Shown: piece after piece, positions 17,350-26,524 of the stretch
Layout: each line of letters opens with the position of its first letter
Position numbering within the stretch: position 1 is the first letter of the stretch
DNA from: Mycobacterium bourgelatii
GTDB taxonomy: Bacteria > Actinomycetota > Actinomycetes > Mycobacteriales > Mycobacteriaceae
Direction: 5' to 3'
DNA: 64,000 bases
NCBI RefSeq assembly: GCF_010723575.1
Contig: NZ_BLKZ01000001.1
Span: 3,720,001 to 3,784,000, forward strand
Translations under genes and position numbers: made by a program
Notes under the pieces: generated by a model
The model's database searches: none
What the model saw: the letters and a program-made list of their open reading frames with translations, nothing else
What the model was told of the DNA's origin: nothing

Positions 17350-18894
17350 CTAGCAGCGCAAGTTCGCCGGCGGCAGCGTGAGCTCGATGAAGTACCGCAG
17401 CACCGTGGTGTCCACACATTGGTTGCCGGACAACGCCGCCGTGTGCTGGGTCCCGTCGACGGTAATGAGCGGAGCGCCCAACTGGCGGGCCAGGTCGACT
17501 CCGGCCTGATAGGGAGTGGCCGGGTCATGCGTGGTGGAGATGACGACCGCCCGGCCCGGCGGCGCGGGCGCCGCGGCATGCGGGATCGACGTCGCCGGCA
17601 CTGGCCACATCGCACACAGGTCGCGTGGGGCGTAGCCGGTGAACTGCCCGTAGTTCAGGAACGGCGCGACCTGGCGGATCCGTCGATCGGCCTCGACCCA
17701 CGCCGCGGGGTCCGTCGGAGTCGGCGCGTCCACACACCGGATCGCGTTGAACGCATCCTGGTCGTTGCCGTAGTGCCCGTTGCGGTCACGGTTTTGATAA
17801 TCGTCGGCGAGCAACAGCAGGTCGCCGGCGTCGGTCTGTCGCGCCAAGCCGAGCAGTCCGCTGGTCAGGTACTTCCAGTGTTGCGGGGTGTAGAGCGCGT
17901 TGATCGTGCCGGTGGTCGCGTCGGCGTAACTGAGGCCGCGCGGATCTGACGTCTTACCCGGCTTTTGCACCAGCGGGTCCACCAGGGCGTGGTAGCGGTT
18001 GACGAACTGGGTCGGGTCGGTGCCCAGCGGGCATCCGGGGTTCTTGGCGCAATCCAGCGCGTAGTCATTGAACGCGGTCTGGAATCCCGCCATCTGGTTG
18101 ATGGTCTCCTCGATCGGGCTGATCGTCGGGTCGATCGCGCCGTCGAGCACCATCGCGCGCACGTGGGTGCCGAACCGCTCGAGGTAGGCGGTGCCCAGCT
18201 CGGTGCCGTAGCTGTATCCGAGGTAGTTGAGCTGCGGGTCGCCCAGCGCCTGACGGACCATGTCCATGTCGCGGGCGGCCGAAGCGGTCCCGGCGTTGGC
18301 CAGGAACTGCTGGCCCATCCGATCGAGGCAGTGCTGGGCCAACTCGCGATAGACCTGCTCGATATGCGCCACGCCCGCCGGGCTGTAATCCACCATCGGG
18401 TCGCGCCGGAAGGCGTCGAACTCGGCGTCGGTGCGGCACCGCAGGGCCGGGGTCGAATGCCCTACGCCTCTGGGGTCGAAGCCCACCAGATCGAAGTGGC
18501 GGGTCAGGTCGCTGTTCTTCAATACGGGTGCCATGCCGGCGACCATGTCGACCGCAGATGCGCCGGGCCCACCCGGGTTGATGAGCAGCGATCCGATCCG
18601 CTGGCCCGTCGCGGGCACCCGGATGACGGCCAACTTGGCTTGTGCCCCACCGGGTTTGTCGTAGTCGACCGGCACCGTGACCGTCATGCACTGTGCGGTC
18701 GGGATATCGGTGGTGTCTTCAACGAATTCTCGGCACGGGCCCCAGTTCTGCACAGGCGCCGCGACCGGCGCCGAGGGGCTCTGAGTGTGGCCCGGATCGG
18801 GTTCTGGAGTGGCACCGGCCAGCGGCAGGCCAGGGCCACCGAGTACCAGCACCAATGAGAACAGCGCCGAACTCGAGTGTTTGACGCGAGGCAT
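17350..18894 (-). CDS. Exported alpha/beta-hydrolase protease, Hip1 paralogue (Rv2223c-like)
   Basis: A 514-residue secreted protein of the tripeptidyl-aminopeptidase/Hip1 group. A Sec signal peptide ends near LPLAGATPEP; there is no lipobox, unlike its neighbour. The oxyanion region NPGGPGASA, the nucleophile elbow GYSYGT with Ser228, and the C-terminal TAP-like domain with STTHDPATPYQAG (Asp) and VDGTQHTA (His) complete a Ser-Asp-His triad. I start at MPRVKHSS (18894), which gives a proper signal peptide; an in-frame ATG at 18945 would add 17 residues. It lies in tandem with the hip1 homologue and probably arose by duplication. Confidence 0.88.
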   Translation of the reverse strand: MPRVKHSSSALFSLVLVLGGPGLPLAGATPEPDPGHTQSPSAPVAAPVQNWGPCREFVEDTTDIPTAQCMTVTVPVDYDKPGGAQAKLAVIRVPATGQRIGSLLINPGGPGASAVDMVAGMAPVLKNSDLTRHFDLVGFDPRGVGHSTPALRCRTDAEFDAFRRDPMVDYSPAGVAHIEQVYRELAQHCLDRMGQQFLANAGTASAARDMDMVRQALGDPQLNYLGYSYGTELGTAYLERFGTHVRAMVLDGAIDPTISPIEETINQMAGFQTAFNDYALDCAKNPGCPLGTDPTQFVNRYHALVDPLVQKPGKTSDPRGLSYADATTGTINALYTPQHWKYLTSGLLGLARQTDAGDLLLLADDYQNRDRNGHYGNDQDAFNAIRCVDAPTPTDPAAWVEADRRIRQVAPFLNYGQFTGYAPRDLCAMWPVPATSIPHAAAPAPPGRAVVISTTHDPATPYQAGVDLARQLGAPLITVDGTQHTAALSGNQCVDTTVLRYFIELTLPPANLRC

Positions 18895-19008
18895 GGCCGT
18901 TGATCTTGTCAGCCACGAATACCCGTGACAGCGCGAAACGATCACGCCTTGGTTTCATCCCGCTCTCGCATGCGCGTGTCGCCAAACTTCGGGGCCGGCT
19001 TCGGGCCG

Positions 19009-20568
19009 CTAGCACTTCGCGCCGGGCGGAGGTGTCTTGCCGTCGATGAAATAGGCGACGGCGTAGTCGTCGACGCAGGGTTCGCCCTGGAACACCACCG
19101 TGTGTTGAGTTCCGTTGTAGGTCAACAACGAGCCGCGTAGCTGGTTCGCCAAGTCAACCCCGGCCTGGTACGGCGTCGCCGGGTCGTGGGTGGTGGACAC
19201 CACGACGGTCGGCGGCAGCCCCGGCGCCGACACGGCGTGCGGCGTGCTGGTGGGCGGCACCGGCCAGAACGCGCAGGTACCCAGCGGCGCATGGCCGGTG
19301 AAGCTGCCGTAGCTCAGGAACGGCGCCAGTTCGCGGGACCGGCGGTCTTCCTCGATGACCCGGGCACGATCGGTAACCGGCGGCTGGTCAACACAATTGA
19401 TCGCCACCCGCGCGTCGGTGGAGTTGTTGTAGTGGCCCTTCGAATCACGACGCATGTACATGTCGGCCAGCGCAAGCATCGTGTCGCCACGGCCGTCGGC
19501 CAGCTCCGCGAGGCCCTCCGTCAGGTAGTGCCACAAATTCGGGGAGTAGAGCGCCATGATGGTGCCCACGATCGCGTCGCTGTAGCTCAGCCCCCGCGGA
19601 TCGTTGGTCTTCGCGGGTCTGCTCTTCCACAGGTCGTCGGGGTCCACCAGCGGGTCGATGAGACTGTGGTAGACCTCGACGGCCTTGGCGGGGTCGGTGC
19701 CGAGCGGGCACTTGAGATCCTTGCCGGCGCAGTCCGCGGCGTAGTCGTCGAATGCGTCCTGAAATCCCTTGGCCTGGCGAAGGTCTGCCTCGATGGGGTC
19801 GGCGTTGGGATCGACGGCGCCGTCGAGGATCATCGCGCGCACCCGCTGGGGAAAGGCCTCGGCGTAGGCGGAGCCGATCCGGGTGCCATATGAGTAGCCC
19901 AGGTAGGTGAGTTTCTCGTCGCCCAGCGCGGCGCGGATGGCGTCCAGGTCCTTGGCGACGTTGACCGTCCCCACGTTGGCCAGGAAGTTCTTGCCCATCT
20001 TGTCGACGCAGCGCTGGATGAACTCCTTGGTCTCGTTCTCCATCCGGGCCACGCCCTCAGGGCTGTAGTCCACCTGCGGCTCGGTTCGCTGCCGGTCATT
20101 GTCGGCGTCGGAGTTGCACCAGATCGCGGGGCGGGAGGCCGCCACCCCGCGCGGGTCGAACCCGACCAGATCGAAGCGTTCATGGATCTGCTTGGGCAGC
20201 GACTGGAAAAGGCCCAACGCGGCCTCTATACCGGATTCACCGGGGCCACCGGGGTTGATGACCAATGACCCGATCTTGTCTCCGGTCGCGGGGAAACGGA
20301 TCAGCGCCAGCGTGGCCACGTCGCCGTCGGGATGGTTGTAGTCGACGGGAACGGCCAACCGCCCGCACAGGGCATTACCGGGAATCTTGACATTCGGCCT
20401 GGCGGAGCGACACAGGGTCCACTCGATTGGCTCACCCAACAGTGGTTCGGCCCGGCTTCCATGCCCGGCAACCACTCGGACGCAGCCAGCGAGGACCGTC
20501 ACGGCAGCGGCCAGCGCGGTCCAAATCAGCAGCGTGCGCGCGATTCGGTCGCGGCGAGACAGACACAT
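19009..20568 (-). CDS. caeA: Exported serine protease Hip1/CaeA
   Basis: A 519-residue lipoprotein protease. It begins with basic residues, a hydrophobic helix and a lipobox VLAGC with Cys29. Catalytic serine lies in GYSYGT (Ser226), Asp in STTHDPATPY and His in YNGTQHTVV. In M. tuberculosis Rv2224c (Hip1, CaeA) is a cell-envelope protease that cleaves GroEL2 and dampens innate immune responses (known for the orthologue). The preceding gene is a paralogue 114 bases downstream. Confidence 0.92.
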   Translation of the reverse strand: MCLSRRDRIARTLLIWTALAAAVTVLAGCVRVVAGHGSRAEPLLGEPIEWTLCRSARPNVKIPGNALCGRLAVPVDYNHPDGDVATLALIRFPATGDKIGSLVINPGGPGESGIEAALGLFQSLPKQIHERFDLVGFDPRGVAASRPAIWCNSDADNDRQRTEPQVDYSPEGVARMENETKEFIQRCVDKMGKNFLANVGTVNVAKDLDAIRAALGDEKLTYLGYSYGTRIGSAYAEAFPQRVRAMILDGAVDPNADPIEADLRQAKGFQDAFDDYAADCAGKDLKCPLGTDPAKAVEVYHSLIDPLVDPDDLWKSRPAKTNDPRGLSYSDAIVGTIMALYSPNLWHYLTEGLAELADGRGDTMLALADMYMRRDSKGHYNNSTDARVAINCVDQPPVTDRARVIEEDRRSRELAPFLSYGSFTGHAPLGTCAFWPVPPTSTPHAVSAPGLPPTVVVSTTHDPATPYQAGVDLANQLRGSLLTYNGTQHTVVFQGEPCVDDYAVAYFIDGKTPPPGAKC

Positions 20569-20613
20569 GGCACCCTATGCTGCCAGAAAATCTCTTGATG
20601 CCTGGTGAGCGGC

Positions 20614-22008
20614 CTATTGGGCGGGTGTGGCGAGCAGTTCTTCCATCCCGACAGCAAACTCGTCGGCCATCTCCCACAGGTCTGGAAGCAATTCCGGGCA
20701 GGAGATGAGGCCGATGTTGAGCTTGCCGTTGAGCGACATCACGGTGATGTTGAGACCCGAGCCATGGAAGATCGGCCCCAGCGGATACATCGCCTTGACT
20801 TCACAGCCGAGCAGGTACAGGGGAACCTGCGGTCCCGGCACGTTGGAGACCACCAGGTTGTGCACCGGAAAGCTCTCGGTAAACCGGGTCTTGGCGTAGA
20901 CGCGCATCGCGACACCGAACACGGCCGGCGCGGCGAATTGCGTCCAATCCTGCAGCAATGTGGCACCGATGGCCGAACTATGTTGTTTTGCAATGGAATT
21001 CGCTTGCGCAATGGCACAGAGACGCTCCGCCGGGTCGGCGATGTTGGAGTGCAGGTCGGAAAACATCGCCGAGACCTGGTTGCGCCCCGGCCGATCGGAC
21101 TTGCCGTGCACAGACACCGGCACCGAAGCCACCAAGGACGAGTCGGGCAACGCATTCCGCTCGGCCAAGTACTGCCGAAGGACACCGGACACCAACGCCA
21201 TCACGACGTCGTTGACCTTCACGCCGAAGCGGTCCTTCACCGTCTTGACGTCGTCGAGGTTCAGCTGGGCGTAGGCGATGTTGCGCCGACCGCTGATGCT
21301 GGCATTGAACACGGTTCGTGGCGCCTTGAACGGCCGCGCCATGGTCTGGCCCTCCAGCGCCCGCAGCGCGGTCGAGACCACGCCCGCCAGGGTGTCGGGC
21401 ACTACGTTGGCCAGGTGTAGCGGGCGGGAGGCGAACCGGAACAAGCCGCCCGCGGCGATCTGCCAGCCGCTGCCGCCACCGACACCGTCGAGCGCCTCCG
21501 GCGAGGGCGCGTCCGCCTCGGTGGTGCACAGCTGCGACAGCAGGTTGGCGCCGGTGACCCCGTCGACACAGGCATGGTGCACCTTGGTGAACACCCCCAC
21601 CCGGCCTTCGTGGTGACAGTCAGTGCCGGCGACGCCCTCGATGACCCACATTTCCCACAGCGGCCGCCGGCGATCCAGCGGCAAGGACGCGATGTGCCCG
21701 CACAGTTCCGCCACCTCGGCGCGCCCACCGGGTGCGGGTAGCCCGATGCGGTGCAGGTGCCGGTCGATGTGGAAGTTCTCATCGTCCACCCACACCGGGT
21801 GGTCGAGGTTCAACGCATTGTCGGCCAGCTTCTCGCGGAATTCCGGCATCGCCTTGATGCGCTCGGCCATCGCCTCGCGCAGTTTGGCGAAGGTGTAGCC
21901 GCCCGGCATGGTCGACGTGTCGAGTTCGATTGCCGAGCAAACATGCATCGGCTGAGATGAGGTTTCCAGATAGAGGAAACTCGCGTCGAGTCCACTGAGC
22001 CGCTGCAT
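20614..22008 (-). CDS. Wax ester synthase / diacylglycerol acyltransferase
   Basis: A 464-residue WS/DGAT (Tgs) enzyme, which would esterify diacylglycerol or long alcohols with acyl-CoA for storage lipid. The catalytic HHxxxDG is present as HHACVDG; the N-terminal QRLSGLDASFLYLETSSQPM and the C-terminal NVPGPQVPLYLLG motifs are typical. ATG at 22008 is chosen since most family members begin MQRLSGLD; an ATG 14 codons upstream is possible. From memory, panB follows hip1 directly in M. tuberculosis, so this gene is extra. Divergent from panB, sharing a 131-base upstream region. Confidence 0.9.
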   Translation of the reverse strand: MQRLSGLDASFLYLETSSQPMHVCSAIELDTSTMPGGYTFAKLREAMAERIKAMPEFREKLADNALNLDHPVWVDDENFHIDRHLHRIGLPAPGGRAEVAELCGHIASLPLDRRRPLWEMWVIEGVAGTDCHHEGRVGVFTKVHHACVDGVTGANLLSQLCTTEADAPSPEALDGVGGGSGWQIAAGGLFRFASRPLHLANVVPDTLAGVVSTALRALEGQTMARPFKAPRTVFNASISGRRNIAYAQLNLDDVKTVKDRFGVKVNDVVMALVSGVLRQYLAERNALPDSSLVASVPVSVHGKSDRPGRNQVSAMFSDLHSNIADPAERLCAIAQANSIAKQHSSAIGATLLQDWTQFAAPAVFGVAMRVYAKTRFTESFPVHNLVVSNVPGPQVPLYLLGCEVKAMYPLGPIFHGSGLNITVMSLNGKLNIGLISCPELLPDLWEMADEFAVGMEELLATPAQ

Positions 22009-22139
22009 GACAGACGATGGTAGGCGTGGCGCACCCCACGGTGCATTCACGCGGGTGAGATGGCAGACTTGGAGGGTCCGACGAACCCGGGGACCTGATC
22101 AGGCCACGAGGATCGAACCGACCACCACTAGGGACAACG

Positions 22140-22985
22140 ATGTCTGAGCAACGCCTCTATGGGTCCAGCGCGGCTGCAGCTCCCGCCCCGCGCACCAAGG
22201 TACGCACCCATCACCTGCAGAAATGGAAGGCCGAAGGCCACAAGTGGGCCATGCTGACGGCCTACGACTATTCGACCGCGAAAGTTTTCGACGACGCCGC
22301 CATTCCGGTCCTGCTGGTCGGCGACTCGGCTGCCAACGTCGTCTACGGCTACGACACCACCGTGCCGATTTCCATCGACGAGCTCATTCCGCTGGTGCGG
22401 GGTGTGGTGCGCGGCGCACCGCATGCGCTCGTGGTCGCCGACCTGCCCTTTGGCAGCTACGAGGCCGGCCCGGCCGCGGCACTGTCCGCCGCGACCCGGT
22501 TCATGAAGGAAGGTGGCGCGCACGCGGTCAAGCTCGAGGGCGGCGAGCGAGTGGCCGAGCAGATCGCCTGTTTGACCGCCGCCGGCATTCCCGTGATGGC
22601 GCACGTGGGCTTCACCCCGCAGAGCGTGAACACCCTGGGCGGGTTCCGGGTGCAGGGCCGTGGCGACGCCGCCGAACAGACGATCGCCGACGCCATCGCC
22701 GTCGCCGAAGCCGGAGCGTTCGCCGTCGTGATGGAGATGGTGCCGGCCGAGTTGGCCACCCAGATCACCGGCAAACTCACCATCCCGACCGTTGGCATTG
22801 GGGCCGGCCCGAACTGCGACGGCCAGGTGCTGGTGTGGCAGGACATGGCGGGCCTGAGCAGCGGCAAAGCGGCGCGCTTCGTCAAGCGCTACGCCGACAT
22901 CGGGGGCGAGTTGCGCCGGGCGGCCATCCAGTACGCGGAAGAGGTAGCCGGCGGGACCTTCCCCGCCGAAGAGCACTGCTTCTGA
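22140..22985 (+). CDS. panB: Ketopantoate hydroxymethyltransferase PanB
   Basis: A 281-residue enzyme that makes ketopantoate from 2-oxoisovalerate and methylene-THF, the first step of pantothenate and CoA synthesis. Motifs: MLTAYDYSTAKVFDDA, LLVGDSAANVVYGYDTT with the Mg-binding Asp, VKLEGG, MAHVGFTPQSVN and PTVGIGAGPNCDGQVLVW. ATG start. A 145-base gap precedes the next gene. Confidence 0.96.
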   Translation: MSEQRLYGSSAAAAPAPRTKVRTHHLQKWKAEGHKWAMLTAYDYSTAKVFDDAAIPVLLVGDSAANVVYGYDTTVPISIDELIPLVRGVVRGAPHALVVADLPFGSYEAGPAAALSAATRFMKEGGAHAVKLEGGERVAEQIACLTAAGIPVMAHVGFTPQSVNTLGGFRVQGRGDAAEQTIADAIAVAEAGAFAVVMEMVPAELATQITGKLTIPTVGIGAGPNCDGQVLVWQDMAGLSSGKAARFVKRYADIGGELRRAAIQYAEEVAGGTFPAEEHCF

Positions 22986-23130
22986 CGGTCGGCTCCGGCC
23001 CTCTGTTTCCGACGGGTCGGCGACCTGACGTCACGGCGACGGCGTAACGCCGGTATGGCACTCTATGAGGGCTCAAGCAAGCTCCTGGAGGAACCCTTGA
23101 GCGCAAACGCAGCGCTCTCACGGAGGGGAC

Positions 23131-24678
23131 ATGCCCGGTAAGGCGTCCAAGACGGGCCGACATCAGGAAGTCGAGCGCAAATTCGATGTCGGCGAATCGA
23201 CGGTGACGCCGTCATTCGAGGGCATCGCGGCTGTGGCCCGGGTCGAAAAATCACCCACCCAAACGCTGGACGCGGTGTACTTCGACACACCAGGTCAGGA
23301 CTTGGCGCGCCACCGGATCACGCTGCGGCGACGTACCGGCGGTGCCGACGCCGGGTGGCATCTGAAACTGCCGTCGGGACCCGACTCGCGCACCGAGATC
23401 CACGCGCCGATCACCGACGGCGCAGACGAGAACGCCGTGCCGCCCGAATTGCTGGACGTGGTGTTGGCGATCGTTCGCGACCGCCCAGTCCGCCCGGTTG
23501 CCCGGATCTCGACCCAGCGCGAAACCCAAACGCTGTACGGCGCCGATGGCGCTGCGTTGGCGGAGTTCTGCAACGACCACGTCACCGCCTGGTCGGGCGG
23601 CAGCCCAAGCGAGGTCGAAGGCGAGTCCTCCGAACAGCAGTGGCATGAGTGGGAACTCGAGCTCTCGGAACAGGCGGCGTCGACCAACGGTGCGGCCGCC
23701 CACGACCTGCTCAATCGGCTGAGCAACCGACTACTCGATGCCGGTGCGGCTCCCGCCGGACACGGCTCGAAGCTGGCCCGGGTATTGGAGTCGTCCGCGC
23801 CGATCCCCCAACGAACGCCTCCCTCGGACCCGGTGCATCGCGCGGTCGCCCAGCACGTCGAGGAGTTGCTGGTGTGGGACCGCGCCGTGCGCGACGACGT
23901 CGAAGACTCCGTGCACCAGATGCGAGTGACCACCCGGAAGATCCGCAGTCTGCTCCGCGAATCACAGGATTCGTTCGGCTTGGCCGACGGGGCGTGGGTG
24001 CTCGACGAACTCCGTGAACTCGCCGCGGTGCTCGGTGTGGCTCGCGACGCCGAGGTGCTGGCCGAGCGCTACCAGCGACAATTGGATCAGTTGGACCCGT
24101 CGCTGGTGCGTGGACCGGTTCGCGAACGTCTGGTCGAGGGCGCCAAGCGCCGTTATCAGGCGGGGTTGCGGCGGTCGTTGCTGGCGATGCGATCGAAGAG
24201 GTACTTCCGTCTGCTCGCCGCTCTCGAAGAGCTGGTGACCGAGCGCCCGATCGCTACCTTCGGTCAGGATGCCGAGCCGATCAACATTGAGGGTGCGTAT
24301 CGACGGGTGCGCAAGGCCGCGAAAGCCGCGGCGGCGGCCGCCGGTGGCGACGGAGCCGGCGAACACCCACCCAACGAGGCGTTACACCGAATTCGCAAGC
24401 GCGCCAAGCAATTACGTTACACCGCGGTGGCCGTCGGCGTCGACGGCGTGGCTCAGCAAGCCAAGGAGATCCAGACATTGCTCGGTGACCATCAGGACAG
24501 CGTGGTGAGCCAGGAGCATCTGCTTCAGCAGACCGACGCCGCCTATGCCGCGGGCGAGGACACCTTCACCTACGGCCTGCTGTACCAACGGGAATCCGAC
24601 CTGGCCGAGCGGTGCCGGGCTCAGCTTGACGGCGCCCTGCGGGCACTGGACAAGGCGGTGCGCAAAGCCCGTCACTGA
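23131..24678 (+). CDS. CYTH and CHAD domain protein (Rv2226-like)
   Basis: A 515-residue protein with an N-terminal CYTH (triphosphate tunnel) domain, whose EVERKF signature is at residues 13-18 and is followed by YFDTPGQDLARHRITLRRRTG, and a C-terminal CHAD domain rich in conserved His and basic residues (VHQMRVTTRKIRSLLR, LHRIRKRAKQLRYTAVAVG). CHAD domains bind polyphosphate and CYTH domains bind triphosphates, so a polyphosphate-linked role is likely (family knowledge). A 7-bp inverted repeat GCTCAAG/CTTGAGC lies upstream at 23071-23102. Confidence 0.9.
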   Translation: MPGKASKTGRHQEVERKFDVGESTVTPSFEGIAAVARVEKSPTQTLDAVYFDTPGQDLARHRITLRRRTGGADAGWHLKLPSGPDSRTEIHAPITDGADENAVPPELLDVVLAIVRDRPVRPVARISTQRETQTLYGADGAALAEFCNDHVTAWSGGSPSEVEGESSEQQWHEWELELSEQAASTNGAAAHDLLNRLSNRLLDAGAAPAGHGSKLARVLESSAPIPQRTPPSDPVHRAVAQHVEELLVWDRAVRDDVEDSVHQMRVTTRKIRSLLRESQDSFGLADGAWVLDELRELAAVLGVARDAEVLAERYQRQLDQLDPSLVRGPVRERLVEGAKRRYQAGLRRSLLAMRSKRYFRLLAALEELVTERPIATFGQDAEPINIEGAYRRVRKAAKAAAAAAGGDGAGEHPPNEALHRIRKRAKQLRYTAVAVGVDGVAQQAKEIQTLLGDHQDSVVSQEHLLQQTDAAYAAGEDTFTYGLLYQRESDLAERCRAQLDGALRALDKAVRKARH

Positions 24679-24741
24679 GGGGCGGGCCGCGCCCTCGGCG
24701 CGCATGAGAGTCGTTCCCGCATAACCGCCTTCGCCCTCGAC

Positions 24742-24805
24742 CGCCGAGCGTGAAACACCCGACGGGAACTAGGCGTGTCACGTCGGGCGATTCACACTCG
24801 TCGCG
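24742..24805. repeat. Palindromic intergenic repeat, copy A
   Basis: The sequence begins CGCCGAGCGTGA and ends TTCACACTCG, forming a long imperfect hairpin: outer arms AGcGTGAA/TTCACaCT and a perfect inner stem CCCGACG/CGTCGGG. Over 57 bases (24747-24803) it matches copy B at 25224-25280 at 47 positions by my count, in the same orientation. It lies between the CYTH-CHAD gene and the DUF2834 gene, about 30 bases before the latter's start. Confidence 0.75.
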
Positions 24806-24834
24806 CAGCGCAACTCGTTCTAGCCTGAAAACTC

Positions 24835-25230
24835 ATGACCACAGCCGACCACGACCAAGCGTCATCGCTCCCCACCTCTCGCAAAATCCTCTGCGCCGTC
24901 TACGGCGCCGTCGCAGTCGCCGCCTTCGTCGCAACCTGGAGTCACGTTGGCCCGTACCTGCAATCGCCTGCCGACTTCTTCGTGACGTTCTGGCGCGACA
25001 CCCAGGCCAATTCGGCTACCAAGTTCATCACTGCCGACGCCCTGTTCCTCGGCCTCGCGGCCGCGATTCTCATGGTGGTCGAAGCACGGAAGCACGGCGT
25101 GCGCTTCGTGTGGGCGTACATCGTTGCCGCCTACTTCATCGGGATAAGCGTGATCTTTCCGCTCTTCCTGATCGCTCGCGAACTTCGCATGAGCCGTGCG
25201 ACGGATCGTCCCCCGGTCCACCCAGCGTGA
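24835..25230 (+). CDS. DUF2834 membrane protein
   Basis: A 131-residue protein with a short polar N terminus, then three hydrophobic segments: KILCAVYGAVAVAAFVATW, FLGLAAAILMVVEA and FVWAYIVAAYFIGISVIFPL. The pattern and the SPADFFVTFW / NSATKFITADALF segments fit the DUF2834 family of three-helix bacterial membrane proteins. Function unknown. ATG start. The gene is bracketed by repeat copies A and B; its last codons and stop (GCG TGA) are part of copy B. Confidence 0.8.
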   Translation: MTTADHDQASSLPTSRKILCAVYGAVAVAAFVATWSHVGPYLQSPADFFVTFWRDTQANSATKFITADALFLGLAAAILMVVEARKHGVRFVWAYIVAAYFIGISVIFPLFLIARELRMSRATDRPPVHPA

Positions 25231-25284
25231 ATTCCACGACGGAAACACGGCGTGTCGCGTCGTGCGATTCACACTCGGCGACGG
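25222..25284. repeat. Palindromic intergenic repeat, copy B
   Basis: Same repeat and orientation as copy A. The outer arms GTGAA/TTCAC are kept and the inner stem is CACGACG/CGTCGTG, perfectly paired but with an A-T pair where copy A has C-G. The conserved loop contains GGCGTGTC. It supplies the stop codon of the DUF2834 gene and lies just beyond the 3' end of rnpB, which runs toward it, so it could terminate transcription from both sides. Confidence 0.75.
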
Positions 25285-25306
25285 AGGGACACATCGACGC
25301 AGCGAA

Positions 25307-25322
25307 CCGCCCCAAGGGGCGG
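25307..25322 (-). terminator. Hairpin at the 3' end of rnpB
   Basis: CCGCCCC-AA-GGGGCGG is a perfect 7-bp inverted repeat at the end of the RNase P RNA. Without a long T run it may serve as a terminator or as the 3' boundary for processing. Part of its right arm belongs to the P1 stem region, so the two structures would compete. Confidence 0.5.
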
Positions 25323-25725
25323 ACGAGTTGGCCTGTAAGCCGGATTCTGTTCCGCACCGCCACGGCCTAGCCAACGGCGGCACGGCGGCGACCATCCATC
25401 TGGACACACCGTCGCCGGGTGCCTCAAGCGGCCTACCCGCAGGCTCGGGCGAGCAACCCTCAAACGCCTGCGCGGCCGCACTTTTGGTGCGACCTTCTTG
25501 GCCTTGCTTCGGGTGGGGTTTACCAAGCCATCCCGGTCACCCGAGATGCTGGTGCGCTCTTACCGCACCTTTTCACCCTTACCACCGCGAGGGTGGCGGT
25601 CTGTTTTCTGTGGCACTTTCCCGCGAGTCACCTCGGATTGCCGTTAGCAATCACCCTGCTCTGCGAAGTCCGGACTTTCCTCGACTCGACGCGCGAGCCG
25701 CGGCCGCCCGGCCAACTCGTCCGCG
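25319..25725 (-). ncRNA. rnpB: RNase P RNA, bacterial type A
   Basis: Reading the minus strand, the universally conserved blocks appear in order: GAGGAAAGTCCGGACTTC near the 5' end, ACAGAAAACAGACCGCC, GGTAAGGGTGAAAAGGTGCG with GTAAGAGCGCACCAG, and ACAGAATCCGGCTTACAGG near the 3' end. The terminal P1 helix is formed by GGACGAGTTGGCC (ending near 25723) and its complement at 25321-25333. A TACCGT sequence at 25732-25737 lies six bases before the likely 5' end and fits a mycobacterial -10 element. The RNA is the catalytic subunit that trims tRNA 5' ends. Ends are set from P1 and may be off by a few bases. Confidence 0.95.
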
Positions 25726-25787
25726 ACGATCACGGTACCCGATCTTTATCGTGGACACATCACGCCAGAGCAGTCGGAAGGACGTCG

Positions 25788-26498
25788 ATGACCCGGTGGG
25801 AGGCCCGCGTCAGCGCCGGGGACTGGGACGCCATTACCGCGGAGGTCAGCGAATTCGGCGGGGCGTTGCTGCCGCAGCTGGTCACGCCCGCCGAGGCGAA
25901 GCGGCTCCGCAAGCTCTACGACGACGACACCCTGTTCCGCTCGACCGTCAACATGGCGCCGAAGCGTTATGGAGCCGGCCAGTACCGCTACTTCCACGCC
26001 CCCTATCCCGAGCCCATCGAACGGCTCAAACAAGCGCTCTATCCGCGGCTGCTACCCATCGCCCGCGACTGGTGGAGCAAACTGGGTCGGCCCACACCCT
26101 GGCCGGACAGCTTGGACGATTGGCTGGCGACCTGCCATGCCGCCGGCCAGACCAGGTCCACCGCGCTGATCCTGAAATACGGCACCAACGACTGGAATGC
26201 GTTGCATCAGGATCTGTACGGCGACTTGGTGTTTCCGCTACAGGTGGTCATCAACCTCAGCGACCCCGGCACCGACTACACCGGGGGTGAATTCCTGCTC
26301 GTCGAACAGCGGTTCCGGGCCCAATCCCGCGGCACCGCAATACAGTTGCCGCACGGCCACGGCTTCGTCTTCACCACCCGCGACCGTCCGGTACGCACAA
26401 CTCGGGGATGGTCGGCTTCGCCAGTGCGGCACGGGCTTTCGACCATCCGGTCCGGTGAACGCTATGCCATGGGCCTGATCTTCCACGACGCGGAATGA
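25788..26498 (+). CDS. 2OG-Fe(II) oxygenase (Rv2227-like)
   Basis: A 236-residue protein of the 2-oxoglutarate/Fe(II) dioxygenase superfamily. The iron ligands HxD (ALHQDLYGDLVFP) and a distal His in RHGLSTIRSGERYAMGLIFHD, with the 2OG-binding Arg after it, are present; GGEFLLVEQ is the usual strand between them. A prolyl-hydroxylase-like or nucleic-acid-demethylase-like substrate is possible but not shown. ATG start with GGAAGG upstream. It diverges from rnpB. Confidence 0.85.
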   Translation: MTRWEARVSAGDWDAITAEVSEFGGALLPQLVTPAEAKRLRKLYDDDTLFRSTVNMAPKRYGAGQYRYFHAPYPEPIERLKQALYPRLLPIARDWWSKLGRPTPWPDSLDDWLATCHAAGQTRSTALILKYGTNDWNALHQDLYGDLVFPLQVVINLSDPGTDYTGGEFLLVEQRFRAQSRGTAIQLPHGHGFVFTTRDRPVRTTRGWSASPVRHGLSTIRSGERYAMGLIFHDAE

Positions 26499-26524
26499 AG
26501 GACGTTTTTACCAGCCAGCAGGAC

